Positions 35,829 to 43,249 of a DNA stretch of 64,000 nt are shown here, in pieces (position 1 is the stretch's first letter; the number at the start of each line of letters is the position of its first letter). The position numbers and the translations under genes were made by a program. Below the pieces are notes generated by a model that saw nothing but the letters and a program-made list of their open reading frames with translations, ran no database searches and was not told where the DNA came from. Source of the stretch: Alphaproteobacteria bacterium (GTDB lineage: Bacteria; Pseudomonadota; Alphaproteobacteria; Sphingomonadales; Kordiimonadaceae); contig JAJFIS010000033.1 in NCBI GenBank assembly GCA_021774735.1, positions 1-64,000 of the forward strand. Reading direction: 5' to 3'.

Positions 35829-36293
35829 ATGTCACATAATCTCGTTGAAACTATTATCGGTGCTATTGTCCTGTCTGTTGCAGGGTGGTTTTTAATGTTT
35901 GCTTATGAACGCACTGAACATAGCGACGGTGCTGCTTATGAGCTGATTGCCCGTTTTGATAAGATTGACGGGCTAAGCGTTGGTAGTGATGTACGCATGT
36001 CAGGGATAAAGGTTGGTAGAGTGGTCAAACAAGTTCTCGATGTTGAAACCTATCAAGCTGTCGTTTATTTCACTATGGATGCAGGCGTTCAACTGCCAAC
36101 AGATACTGCCGCCGCCGTGGCATCGGAAGGATTGCTCGGCGGCACATATTTATCAATCTTGCCCGGTGGTATGGAAGAATATCTTGTTGGGGGCGACGAA
36201 ATTGAAGAGACCCAAGATGCTATTGACCTAATGGGGCTGATTGGCAGCTTTATGTATGGTGATCGTGCAGACTCTGCGGACGAGAAGAAATAA
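35829..36293 (+). CDS. mlaD: Outer-membrane lipid asymmetry protein MlaD (MCE domain)
   Basis: A 154-residue protein with an N-terminal membrane anchor (TIIGAIVLSVAGWFLMFAY) and one MCE domain (about 40-118, YELIARFDKIDGLSVGSDVR, GIKVGRVV, and AAVASEGLLGGTYLSILPGG). MlaD forms the hexameric periplasmic ring that binds phospholipid in the Mla transport system. The other mla genes are not in this window, which is common in alphaproteobacteria. Spacing to the DUF2155 gene is only five bases, and NDUFA12 lies 31 bases upstream. Confidence 0.93.
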   Translation: MSHNLVETIIGAIVLSVAGWFLMFAYERTEHSDGAAYELIARFDKIDGLSVGSDVRMSGIKVGRVVKQVLDVETYQAVVYFTMDAGVQLPTDTAAAVASEGLLGGTYLSILPGGMEEYLVGGDEIEETQDAIDLMGLIGSFMYGDRADSADEKK

Positions 36294-36298
36294 CCGCA

Positions 36299-36760
36299 AT
36301 GCGTCGGCCCTATAAAGCACTGTTTTCTCTTTCCTTGGCTTTCTCCTTTATTGGAAATGCTGCCACTGGTCAGCAAAATCAACAAAATGAAATTACGATC
36401 GAAACGCGGGTTATATTGCGTGGGCTAGACAAAATAACAGCGCGCATTCAACTGCTTGAGCTTCCCATAGGCGTTGATGGTCATTTTGGCTCTCTTATTA
36501 TCACGCCGCGTTATTGCCGCACCCGCCCCCCAGCTGAACCGCCCGAAACTTTTGCTTTTCTGGAAATTATAGACGAAAAGCGTGGCGGCGAGCTTGAAAA
36601 AGTTTTTTCTGGTTGGATGATAGCTTCAAGCCCCGGTTGGAACGCGCTCGAGCACCCAGTTTATGATATTTGGGTAATAGGATGCAAAGAGGTGGATGTA
36701 AAAACCCCTGTCATAGCCCCTAACACACCAAATAAAGCGAGTTCAGATAGCGAAAATTAA
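36299..36760 (+). CDS. DUF2155 periplasmic protein
   Basis: A 153-residue protein with a signal peptide (about 23 residues, ending ATG-Q) and a DUF2155 domain. The conserved strand pattern is VILRGLDKITARIQLLELPIG, followed by FGSLIITPRYCRTRPPAEPPE and the tail FSGWMIASSPGWNALEHPVYDIWVIGC. The two conserved cysteines (in RYCRT and VIGCK) may form a disulfide. It follows mlaD by five bases and faces the aat gene with a one-base gap. Function is unknown. The order NDUFA12-mlaD-DUF2155-aat is conserved in alphaproteobacteria as far as I recall. Confidence 0.85.
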   Translation: MRRPYKALFSLSLAFSFIGNAATGQQNQQNEITIETRVILRGLDKITARIQLLELPIGVDGHFGSLIITPRYCRTRPPAEPPETFAFLEIIDEKRGGELEKVFSGWMIASSPGWNALEHPVYDIWVIGCKEVDVKTPVIAPNTPNKASSDSEN

Positions 36761-36761
36761 G

Positions 36762-37433
36762 TTAGCGCGTACTGGTCTCACTATCCAGTTGTATACATAC
36801 ATCAGCGCCGCTCATGCTAGTGCCGGCTGCTTCAAAATCCGCTTCTTTTTGCATGGCAGCGGCCAAAATGTCCTGATATTCGTAGGATGGGACTTCTCTT
36901 GTGCCAAATTGCTTTAAATGTTCGGTTTGAAACTGAATGTCGAGCAGGCTAAAGTCACTAAGCTTTAGCCGCGCTACCAAATGCGCTAAGGCTACTTTTG
37001 ATGCATCAGTTTCTTGGTGGAACATACTTTCCCCAAAAAAGGCTGATTTCAACGCAATACCATAAAGCCCGCCAACCAGCTTGTTGTCTAACCAACATTC
37101 AATGCTGTGGGCGAAGCCAAGTTGGTGTAATTCGCTGTAAAGGTCTTCAATGCGGTGGGAAATCCATGTGCTCTCCCGGTCAGGGGCCGCTTTTGCGCAG
37201 GCAACCATAACATCGCGAAAATTACGGTCAATACTGACCGAAAACTTATCACTACGCACCGTTTTGCGCAGGCTTTTGGACAGATGAAATCTATCAAGGG
37301 GCAAAATGCCGCGTTCATTAGGCTCAACCCAGAAAATGTCGGGGTCATCGCGGCTTTCTGCCATAGGAAAGACGCCAGAAGCATATGCATGCAACAGCAG
37401 GTCGGGAGTTATGGTCGGTGCTTCGGTACTCAA
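36762..37433 (-). CDS. aat: Leucyl/phenylalanyl-tRNA-protein transferase
   Basis: N-end rule enzyme that adds Leu or Phe to proteins with N-terminal Lys or Arg, marking them for ClpAP. The 223-residue protein has the signature YASGVFPMAESRDDPDIFWVEP, RGILPLDRFHLSKSLRK, and SIECWLDNKLVGGLYGIALKSAFFGESMFH. The conserved LLDIQFQTEHLKQFGTREV follows. It starts five bases after the accC stop codon, forming part of the aroQ-accB-accC-aat transcript. Confidence 0.96.
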   Translation of the reverse strand: MSTEAPTITPDLLLHAYASGVFPMAESRDDPDIFWVEPNERGILPLDRFHLSKSLRKTVRSDKFSVSIDRNFRDVMVACAKAAPDRESTWISHRIEDLYSELHQLGFAHSIECWLDNKLVGGLYGIALKSAFFGESMFHQETDASKVALAHLVARLKLSDFSLLDIQFQTEHLKQFGTREVPSYEYQDILAAAMQKEADFEAAGTSMSGADVCIQLDSETSTR

Positions 37434-37438
37434 AAGCG

Positions 37439-38776
37439 TTATATCCCTAGAAATTTCTCCAGCCAGTGAATGTCATAATCCCCATTGATGAAATCTTCCT
37501 GGTCTATGAGCGTAAGATGCAAAGGTACCGTTGATTTTATGCCTTCAATAACCGTTTCATTAAGTGAACGCCGCAAGCGGAGCAAGCAGCTTTTTCTTGT
37601 TTGGCCGGAAACAACCAATTTGCCGATCATGCTGTCATAATGGGGGGGCACTTTATAACCGGCATAAAGGGCGCTTTCCATCCGAACGTTCATGCCGCCC
37701 GCTGGGTGGTATCCGGTCACCAAGCCGGGGTTGGGCATAAAGGTAAAAGGGTCTTCAGCGTTAATCCGACATTCAATCGCATGGCCAGATATTTTGATTT
37801 CGTCTTGGGTAAAGCTTAGCTTGTTACCCGCAGCTACACTGATTTGCTCGCGGACAAGGTCCACGCCCGTGACCATTTCGGTTACCGGATGTTCGACCTG
37901 CAAACGGGTATTCATCTCGATGAAGTAAAATTCACCGTTTTCATATAGAAATTCAATAGTACCGGCGCCGCTATATTTTATTTCAGCCATCGCGTTTGCG
38001 ACAATGCCGCCCATTTCGTTGCGCGTTTTCTCATCAATAACAGGGGAGGGGGCCTCTTCCAGCACTTTTTGGTGGCGTCGTTGCAGGCTGCAATCCCGTT
38101 CACCCAAATGGATGCAATTGCCTTGCCCGTCCCCCATGATTTGAAATTCAATATGGCGTGGTTTTAGCAAAAACTTTTCAATATAGACCGAGCTGTCACC
38201 AAAAATTGTCTTGGCTTCTTTTTGGCAAGTGTTGAAAGCGTCACTAAGCTCGCTGGCCTTATTTACCACTTTCATACCACGGCCACCGCCACCAGCGGCT
38301 GCCTTAATGATAACGGGATAGCCAATTTTTTTGCAAACTTTAGCGGCTTCTTCGGGATCAGTTACGCCGCCGTCAGAACCAGGAACCACTGGAATACCAA
38401 GGCCCTTGACGCTTTCTTTGGCGGAGATTTTATCTCCCATTAGACGGATGTGGTCACCGGTTGGCCCAATGAAGCGGATACCATGCTCAACAACGATGTC
38501 AGCAAATTTGGCATTTTCAGATAGAAAACCATAACCGGGGTGGATAGCATCTGCATCGGTTATTTCAGCAGCGGCAATAATTGCGGGAATATTCAGATAG
38601 CTTTCAGCCGAATTTGCCGGACCAATGCAAACGCTTTCATCGGCCAAGCGTACATGCATCGCATCAATATCAGCAGAGGAATGAACGGCGACAGTTTTTA
38701 TGCCCATTTCGTGGCAAGCGCGGTGAATGCGCAGCGCAATTTCACCCCGGTTTGCGATCAGGACCTTCTTGATCAT
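37439..38776 (-). CDS. accC: Biotin carboxylase subunit of acetyl-CoA carboxylase
   Basis: ATP-dependent carboxylation of biotin on AccB, the first half-reaction of malonyl-CoA synthesis. The 445-residue protein has [19 protein letters not shown], the ATP-grasp glycine loop [14 protein letters not shown], the conserved [18 protein letters not shown] and [20 protein letters not shown]. Start MIKKV at 38776 has AGGAT six bases before an ATGTCC spacer; ATG 38782 is an alternative. It lies 9 bases after accB, and aat follows. Confidence 0.97.
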   Translation of the reverse strand: MIKKVLIANRGEIALRIHRACHEMGIKTVAVHSSADIDAMHVRLADESVCIGPANSAESYLNIPAIIAAAEITDADAIHPGYGFLSENAKFADIVVEHGIRFIGPTGDHIRLMGDKISAKESVKGLGIPVVPGSDGGVTDPEEAAKVCKKIGYPVIIKAAAGGGGRGMKVVNKASELSDAFNTCQKEAKTIFGDSSVYIEKFLLKPRHIEFQIMGDGQGNCIHLGERDCSLQRRHQKVLEEAPSPVIDEKTRNEMGGIVANAMAEIKYSGAGTIEFLYENGEFYFIEMNTRLQVEHPVTEMVTGVDLVREQISVAAGNKLSFTQDEIKISGHAIECRINAEDPFTFMPNPGLVTGYHPAGGMNVRMESALYAGYKVPPHYDSMIGKLVVSGQTRKSCLLRLRRSLNETVIEGIKSTVPLHLTLIDQEDFINGDYDIHWLEKFLGI

Positions 38777-38785
38777 GGACATATC

Positions 38786-39256
38786 CTATTCAATCACGCA
38801 GAGAACTTCACCGAATTCGATCGGCTGACCATCGGAAAATAATATTTGCTTAACCGTACCGGCCTTGGGGGCGGGAATGTTATTCATTACTTTCATCGCT
38901 TCAATGATTAGTAGGGTTTGTCCCTCTGTCACCGTATCACCAACTTTGATGAAAGCATCAGAATCAGGTGAGGCTGATGTATAAGCTGTTCCAACCATGG
39001 GGGAAACAACGGCGCCGGGGTGATTGGTCAAGTCTTCTCCGGCGGGTGTTTCTGCAACAGGGGCAGCTGCAGGAGCAGCTACGGGCGCAGGCGCAGGGGC
39101 CGCAGCAGGAACCGCATGGCTGACAACTGTATTGGTTTCGCGGGCAACGCGAATGCGAAAACCGTCTTCTTCCACTTCAATTTCCGTCAATGATGACTTT
39201 TCTAGAAGTTCGGCAATATCGTGAATTAGCTCTTTATAGTCCTTAATTTTAGACAT
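38786..39256 (-). CDS. accB: Biotin carboxyl carrier protein of acetyl-CoA carboxylase
   Basis: Carries biotin between AccC and the carboxyltransferase. The 156-residue protein has an N-terminal helical domain ([20 protein letters not shown]), an Ala/Pro/Val linker (about 45-75), and a C-terminal biotinyl domain. The biotin-accepting lysine is in [10 protein letters not shown]; Val replaces the usual Met after the Lys, which is common. AGGAT lies six bases before the ATG. It sits between aroQ and accC in the same direction. Confidence 0.97.
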   Translation of the reverse strand: MSKIKDYKELIHDIAELLEKSSLTEIEVEEDGFRIRVARETNTVVSHAVPAAAPAPAPVAAPAAAPVAETPAGEDLTNHPGAVVSPMVGTAYTSASPDSDAFIKVGDTVTEGQTLLIIEAMKVMNNIPAPKAGTVKQILFSDGQPIEFGEVLCVIE

Positions 39257-39282
39257 GAAGCCATCCTACCTTTGTTATTAAA

Positions 39283-39738
39283 TTATGTATTACCAGCCAA
39301 GTGGCTGACCATTGATGAAAGTGCGTGCAAATAACCCTCTGCGCCAAGCCCACATATTACACCGAGGGAAACGCCAGAGATATAACTTTTATGGCGAAAC
39401 TCTTCGCGGCTATGAATATTGCTAAGATGAACTTCAATGCAAGGCGTCTTGGATGCAACTATAGCATCACGCAGCGCCACCGATGTGTGGGTATAAGCGG
39501 CTGGGTTTATGATTAAACCCGCTGGTTCATCAGATTTAGCTGTTTCTTGTATCCAGCTGACCAGGTCACCCTCATGATTGCTTTGGCGAAAAATGATGGT
39601 CGCATCCAAGACTTCTGCTTGGGCGCGCACCATTGATTCGATATCGCTCAGGGACAGCGAACCATATAAACCCGGTTCACGTTCACCCAACAAATTCAAA
39701 TTAGGCCCGTTCAAGACATGAATTATGCATTTCGGCAT
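39283..39738 (-). CDS. aroQ: 3-dehydroquinate dehydratase, type II
   Basis: Third step of the shikimate pathway. The 151-residue protein is a type II enzyme with the LNGPNLNLLGEREPGLYG signature (catalytic Tyr in LYG), FRQSNHEGDLVSWIQE, the INPAAYTHTSVALRDAI loop with its His, and VHLSNIHSREEFRHKS. It starts the aroQ-accB-accC-aat unit. A stem-loop (CTTCAAGG/CCTTGAGG on the minus strand, 39765-39784) lies just upstream of its ribosome site. The gene is divergent from thiS. Confidence 0.96.
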   Translation of the reverse strand: MPKCIIHVLNGPNLNLLGEREPGLYGSLSLSDIESMVRAQAEVLDATIIFRQSNHEGDLVSWIQETAKSDEPAGLIINPAAYTHTSVALRDAIVASKTPCIEVHLSNIHSREEFRHKSYISGVSLGVICGLGAEGYLHALSSMVSHLAGNT

Positions 39739-39884
39739 TAAAATTCATTCCTCTTTTGCTTTTTCCTCAAGGCAGCCCTTGAAGGCTACTGTATAATGCC
39801 ATATCCAGAGAGTGGAAAGCCTTGTTTTACCTTAGGCCACTGGAAATTGAATATTTTTTGCACTATTGATTGGACAATTGACCC

Positions 39885-40103
39885 ATGCAAGAGCCAAAAA
39901 TGATGCATTTGACCATAAACGGCGAGGTCAAACGGTTGAACCAAGGTATGAATGTTACCATGATGCTGAGTGCGATGGAACTTAGCAGCAAAAAAGTTGC
40001 TGTGGAACGAAACCGCATCATAGTGCCAAGGTCAGAACATGGCACGACCACCTTGATGGAAGGTGATATTTTAGAAATTGTACATTTTATAGGTGGGGGA
40101 TAA
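39885..40103 (+). CDS. thiS: Sulfur carrier protein ThiS
   Basis: Ubiquitin-like carrier of the thiazole sulfur for thiamine. The 72-residue frame ends in the required Gly-Gly (FIGGG), and the core shows [13 protein letters not shown] and [15 protein letters not shown], typical of ThiS. The true start may be ATG 39900 or 39903, since AAGAG lies six bases before 39900. It is five bases from thiG. The 146-base upstream gap has no TPP riboswitch signature, so control may differ from the usual THI-box. Confidence 0.92.
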   Translation: MQEPKMMHLTINGEVKRLNQGMNVTMMLSAMELSSKKVAVERNRIIVPRSEHGTTTLMEGDILEIVHFIGGG

Positions 40104-40108
40104 CCAGC

Positions 40109-40879
40109 GTGACAGATACTTGGTCCTTAGCAGGCAAATCATATGGCTCAAGATTGATTGTCGGCACGGGAAAATATAAAGATTTTGATGAGACTGCTGA
40201 AGCCGTGACAGCCTCTGGTGCGGAAATTGTGACCGTTGCTGTGCGCCGGGTGAATGTATCAGACCCGAATGCGCCTATGCTGGTGGATTATTTAGACCCT
40301 AAAAAGATCACTTACTTGCCCAATACCGCAGGCTGCTTCACGGCTGATGATGCCATACGCACCCTAAGGTTAGCGCGGGAAGCAGGGGGCTGGGACTTGG
40401 TAAAGCTTGAAGTCTTAGGTGACCAAAAGACGCTATACCCCAATATGGTGGAAACTCTTGTGGCCGCTGAAACCTTGATCAAAGAAGGCTTTCAGGTGAT
40501 GGTCTATTGCAGTGATGACCCGATAATGGCGCAGAAGCTTGAGGATATGGGCTGCGTAGCCATCATGCCGCTGGGCGCGCCAATAGGCTCTGGCCTTGGC
40601 ATTCAAAACCCAGTTCAAATTCGGCTAATTATTGAACAATGCTCCGTGCCTGTGCTGGTGGATGCTGGCGTTGGTACGGCGTCTGATGCGGCTGTTGCAA
40701 TGGAGCTAGGCTGCGACGGTGTTTTGATGAATACGGCTATTGCTGAAGCCACTGACCCTGTCGCAATGGCGCGCGCGATGAAGCTCGGAGTTGAAAGTGG
40801 CCGTCTTGCATATCTCGCGGGTAGGATGGCGAAAAAGCGCTACGCTGATCCATCATCACCGCTTGCAGGACTAATTTAA
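40109..40879 (+). CDS. thiG: Thiazole synthase
   Basis: Condenses 1-deoxyxylulose-5-phosphate, dehydroglycine and ThiS thiocarboxylate into the thiazole of thiamine. The 256-residue TIM barrel has [18 protein letters not shown], the TLPNTAG-like [16 protein letters not shown], the Schiff-base Lys in [25 protein letters not shown], and [18 protein letters not shown]. Translation appears to start at GTG 40109 behind a GGTGGGGGA stretch. Only thiS-thiG are present here; thiO, thiE and thiC must be elsewhere. Confidence 0.97.
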   Translation: MTDTWSLAGKSYGSRLIVGTGKYKDFDETAEAVTASGAEIVTVAVRRVNVSDPNAPMLVDYLDPKKITYLPNTAGCFTADDAIRTLRLAREAGGWDLVKLEVLGDQKTLYPNMVETLVAAETLIKEGFQVMVYCSDDPIMAQKLEDMGCVAIMPLGAPIGSGLGIQNPVQIRLIIEQCSVPVLVDAGVGTASDAAVAMELGCDGVLMNTAIAEATDPVAMARAMKLGVESGRLAYLAGRMAKKRYADPSSPLAGLI

Positions 40880-40909
40880 TTGCTAAGAGATAGAAGGTGT
40901 AGAGCGGCG

Positions 40910-41707
40910 TTAATTTCCGCTTCCACTCTTCTGTTGTGCAAGGCTTTTATTCTGTTGCCTCGCGGTAGCAATGGCTTTCTTCATCTTTTCATATGACGCC
41001 GCGCCTTCGATGACATCTTGACCAATAACATAGGCTGGGGTGCCGCTAAAGCCGATGTCTTGGCCTACATATAGGCTGGTATCAAGCGATGACTGGATTT
41101 GCTTGCTATTCATGTCCGTGCGCAGTTGCAATACATCCAACCCCACACGGGCCGCTAAAGTTAATATTAAAGAATCTGTCACTGCAGTTTCACTAGTCAT
41201 CATTGCATGGTGCAATTCTTCAAATTTACCTTGCTTATGGGCAGCAAGGGCAGCCGCTGCAGCAAGCCTAGAGTGAGGAGGTACACCCTCACGGTCTAAA
41301 ATTGGGAATTGTTTCATGATCAGACGAATATTGCCGTCTTCCTTAACTAGTTGATTGATAAGCCCGTAATGTTTTCTACAGAAGCCACAACGATAGTCAA
41401 AAAACTCAACTAATGTTACGTCTCCGTCCGGGTTGCCTAGCACAGGGGTACGGTCATCGCGCTCAAGAAATTCACGGTAATTTTCAATGGCCGGTAACAT
41501 CGAAGCAAGTTGTTGTCGTTTTTGCCAAACGGTAATGGCCTCAATAACCACCTCGGGGTGCTCACGCAAATAGCTCCTTATCGTTTCTTCGATCTTTGCC
41601 TTAGATATATCTTGGTCAGCATCATCAATTGCTTGGGCCGCAGGAATGGCGACAGCCGTTAAAAATAGGATAGTTAATATGCTGCGTAGAAAATTACTTA
41701 AAGTCAT
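40910..41707 (-). CDS. DsbA-family periplasmic thiol oxidoreductase, Com1/ScsC-like
   Basis: A 265-residue exported protein (signal peptide ending at AQA, about residue 26) with an N-terminal helical segment (SKAKIEETIRSYLREHPEVV) typical of Com1/ScsC proteins. A DsbA-type thioredoxin fold follows. The active site is FDYRCGFCRKHYG, CxxC = CGFC, and the cis-Pro loop reads SGTPAYVIG. Such proteins oxidise or isomerise cysteines in the periplasm, and the ScsB/DsbD-like protein at 5830-7959 could keep it reduced. Its ATG overlaps the stop codon of the upstream M48 protease gene. Confidence 0.9.
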   Translation of the reverse strand: MTLSNFLRSILTILFLTAVAIPAAQAIDDADQDISKAKIEETIRSYLREHPEVVIEAITVWQKRQQLASMLPAIENYREFLERDDRTPVLGNPDGDVTLVEFFDYRCGFCRKHYGLINQLVKEDGNIRLIMKQFPILDREGVPPHSRLAAAAALAAHKQGKFEELHHAMMTSETAVTDSLILTLAARVGLDVLQLRTDMNSKQIQSSLDTSLYVGQDIGFSGTPAYVIGQDVIEGAASYEKMKKAIATARQQNKSLAQQKSGSGN

Positions 41708-43110
41708 TGAATATTGGTCCCGGTCGTGAAGGAAAAGCGACGTTTGCGCCTTTGCTTGCGTTGTTGTTTTTCAAAAATTGGCTCAGTAACCGCTAAGATA
41801 TCTTGGGCGCGCAACCACTGCGGGGTCCCAACTTTAAGGCCCCCTAAGGCCCGGCGAGCATGGATCATAGCTTGTCCGCCAACGCCTGCTGCAAAGAAAC
41901 GCTCTGCCGTTGCTAGGTCGGCCATTGCAGGCATTTCCTTCCATGCATAAATTCTGGCTAAATTAAACCAAGCGAATGTATTGCTTGGGTCAAGTCTGGT
42001 GGCTCGTTCCAAAATTGGCAGGGCTATGGTCATATTGTCCGGATCATCACGGGCGATAAGAGCTTGGCCGTAAGCGGTCAGAATTAGCGGTTGATTTGGT
42101 GCCAAGCTAGCAGCCTTTTCAAAGGGCACAAGCGCTTCGACAACCCGGCCATTTTCAAATAAAATCTGCCCGTATATTTCATAAAAATAGGGGTTATTGG
42201 GCTCCGCAGCAATCAAATGTTCAGCTTCGGCAAAGGCCAGATCAAAATTCACTTGCTTGTGGTAGGCATAGACCCGCGCGTAACGTGCGGTAATGGATGT
42301 GTCAGAGAGTGGATAAGTACGCAACGTTCTGACAGGCGGATCAAGATAGCCTTTCATTTTAGCTTTTAAACGTTCAAATTTATCCTGCCAATCGGCTCTG
42401 ATAGGTGTGTCTTTATAAGGGGATGTTTCGACCCTGCCTTGGAGCCTTAAAATTCGCTGGGATGTTAAAGGGTGGGTGCGAATATAGGGGTCTTGGTTGA
42501 TCTGAGATAATATCTCTTGTTGGCGTAATTTTTCAAAAAACTCAATCAGACCGTTGCCTGAGACTTCAATGCCTTCCAGAAAACTAGCCCCAGCTTGGTC
42601 GGCACTGCTTTCTTGCACCCGGCTATAGGCCAGTACACTGCGCTGGGCAGCATTTTGCCCGGCCATTAAAATGCCCATGCCTGCGTCTGGGCTGCCTGCA
42701 ATCATCGCAGCGGCTCCCAGCACCATAGATAATATGGAATATGACCCAGCTTTTGCGTATGCATCACCAATGCGGGCTAAATGGCCGCCGGTAATGTGGC
42801 CGGTTTCATGGGCAATAACCCCCAGAAGCTGGTTCACATCATCGGCTTCATCCCAAAGGCCGGTAAATATGAAAATATTTTGGCCGCCTGCCACAAAGGC
42901 ATTAATGCTTGGGTCGCCAATTAGATACATTTGAACAGACTGGGGTGTTAGGCCGGCAGCAACGAAAATTGGATCAGATATTTCCCGCAGAAAAGCTTCG
43001 GTTTCCGCGTCGCGCAACATGGACTGCGCCCGAGCCGGTAAAGTGGCGAGGGTCAATACAAGCAATAGAGCGGCTATAGTGCGGGTGAAATATTTCACAT
43101 ATGCCTCCAT
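41704..43110 (-). CDS. Periplasmic M48 metalloprotease with TPR repeats, BepA-like
   Basis: A 468-residue exported protein (signal peptide ending ARA-Q). The M48 catalytic domain has the zinc motif IAHETGHITGGHLAR (HExxH) and the third ligand Glu in QESSADQAGASFLE. The C-terminal half is a run of TPR helices (NFDLAFAEAEHLIAAEPNNPYFYEIYGQ onward). This architecture equals BepA, which degrades or chaperones stalled outer-membrane proteins, and fits the bamB-like gene elsewhere in the window. It overlaps by four bases the DsbA-like gene. Confidence 0.9.
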   Translation of the reverse strand: MEAYVKYFTRTIAALLLVLTLATLPARAQSMLRDAETEAFLREISDPIFVAAGLTPQSVQMYLIGDPSINAFVAGGQNIFIFTGLWDEADDVNQLLGVIAHETGHITGGHLARIGDAYAKAGSYSILSMVLGAAAMIAGSPDAGMGILMAGQNAAQRSVLAYSRVQESSADQAGASFLEGIEVSGNGLIEFFEKLRQQEILSQINQDPYIRTHPLTSQRILRLQGRVETSPYKDTPIRADWQDKFERLKAKMKGYLDPPVRTLRTYPLSDTSITARYARVYAYHKQVNFDLAFAEAEHLIAAEPNNPYFYEIYGQILFENGRVVEALVPFEKAASLAPNQPLILTAYGQALIARDDPDNMTIALPILERATRLDPSNTFAWFNLARIYAWKEMPAMADLATAERFFAAGVGGQAMIHARRALGGLKVGTPQWLRAQDILAVTEPIFEKQQRKQRRKRRFSFTTGTNIQ

Positions 43111-43204
43111 TTTCTATCAGACTATTCAATTGCCCGTGAACCGGTAATGAACAGGCTAAAGTGCGCTATATTTATTCCGCTCACTTATAGTCGAACCCTA
43201 AGGC

Positions 43205-43239
43205 AAAAAAGTGACGGCGGCTAATCAAGTCACCGTCAC
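43205..43239 (-). terminator. Intrinsic terminator of rne
   Basis: Perfect 7-bp stem GTGACGG/CCGTCAC with a 15-base loop. On the minus strand the stem is followed by TTTTTTGCC. It lies 11 bases after the rne stop codon. Confidence 0.85.
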
Positions 43240-43249
43240 CAATATGTCA

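Noticed and set aside
39739-39884. TPP riboswitch upstream of thiS-thiG
   Set aside because: The conserved GCTGAGA and CTGATCTGG-type elements are absent in the 146-base gap; only a short stem-loop belonging to the aroQ side is present.
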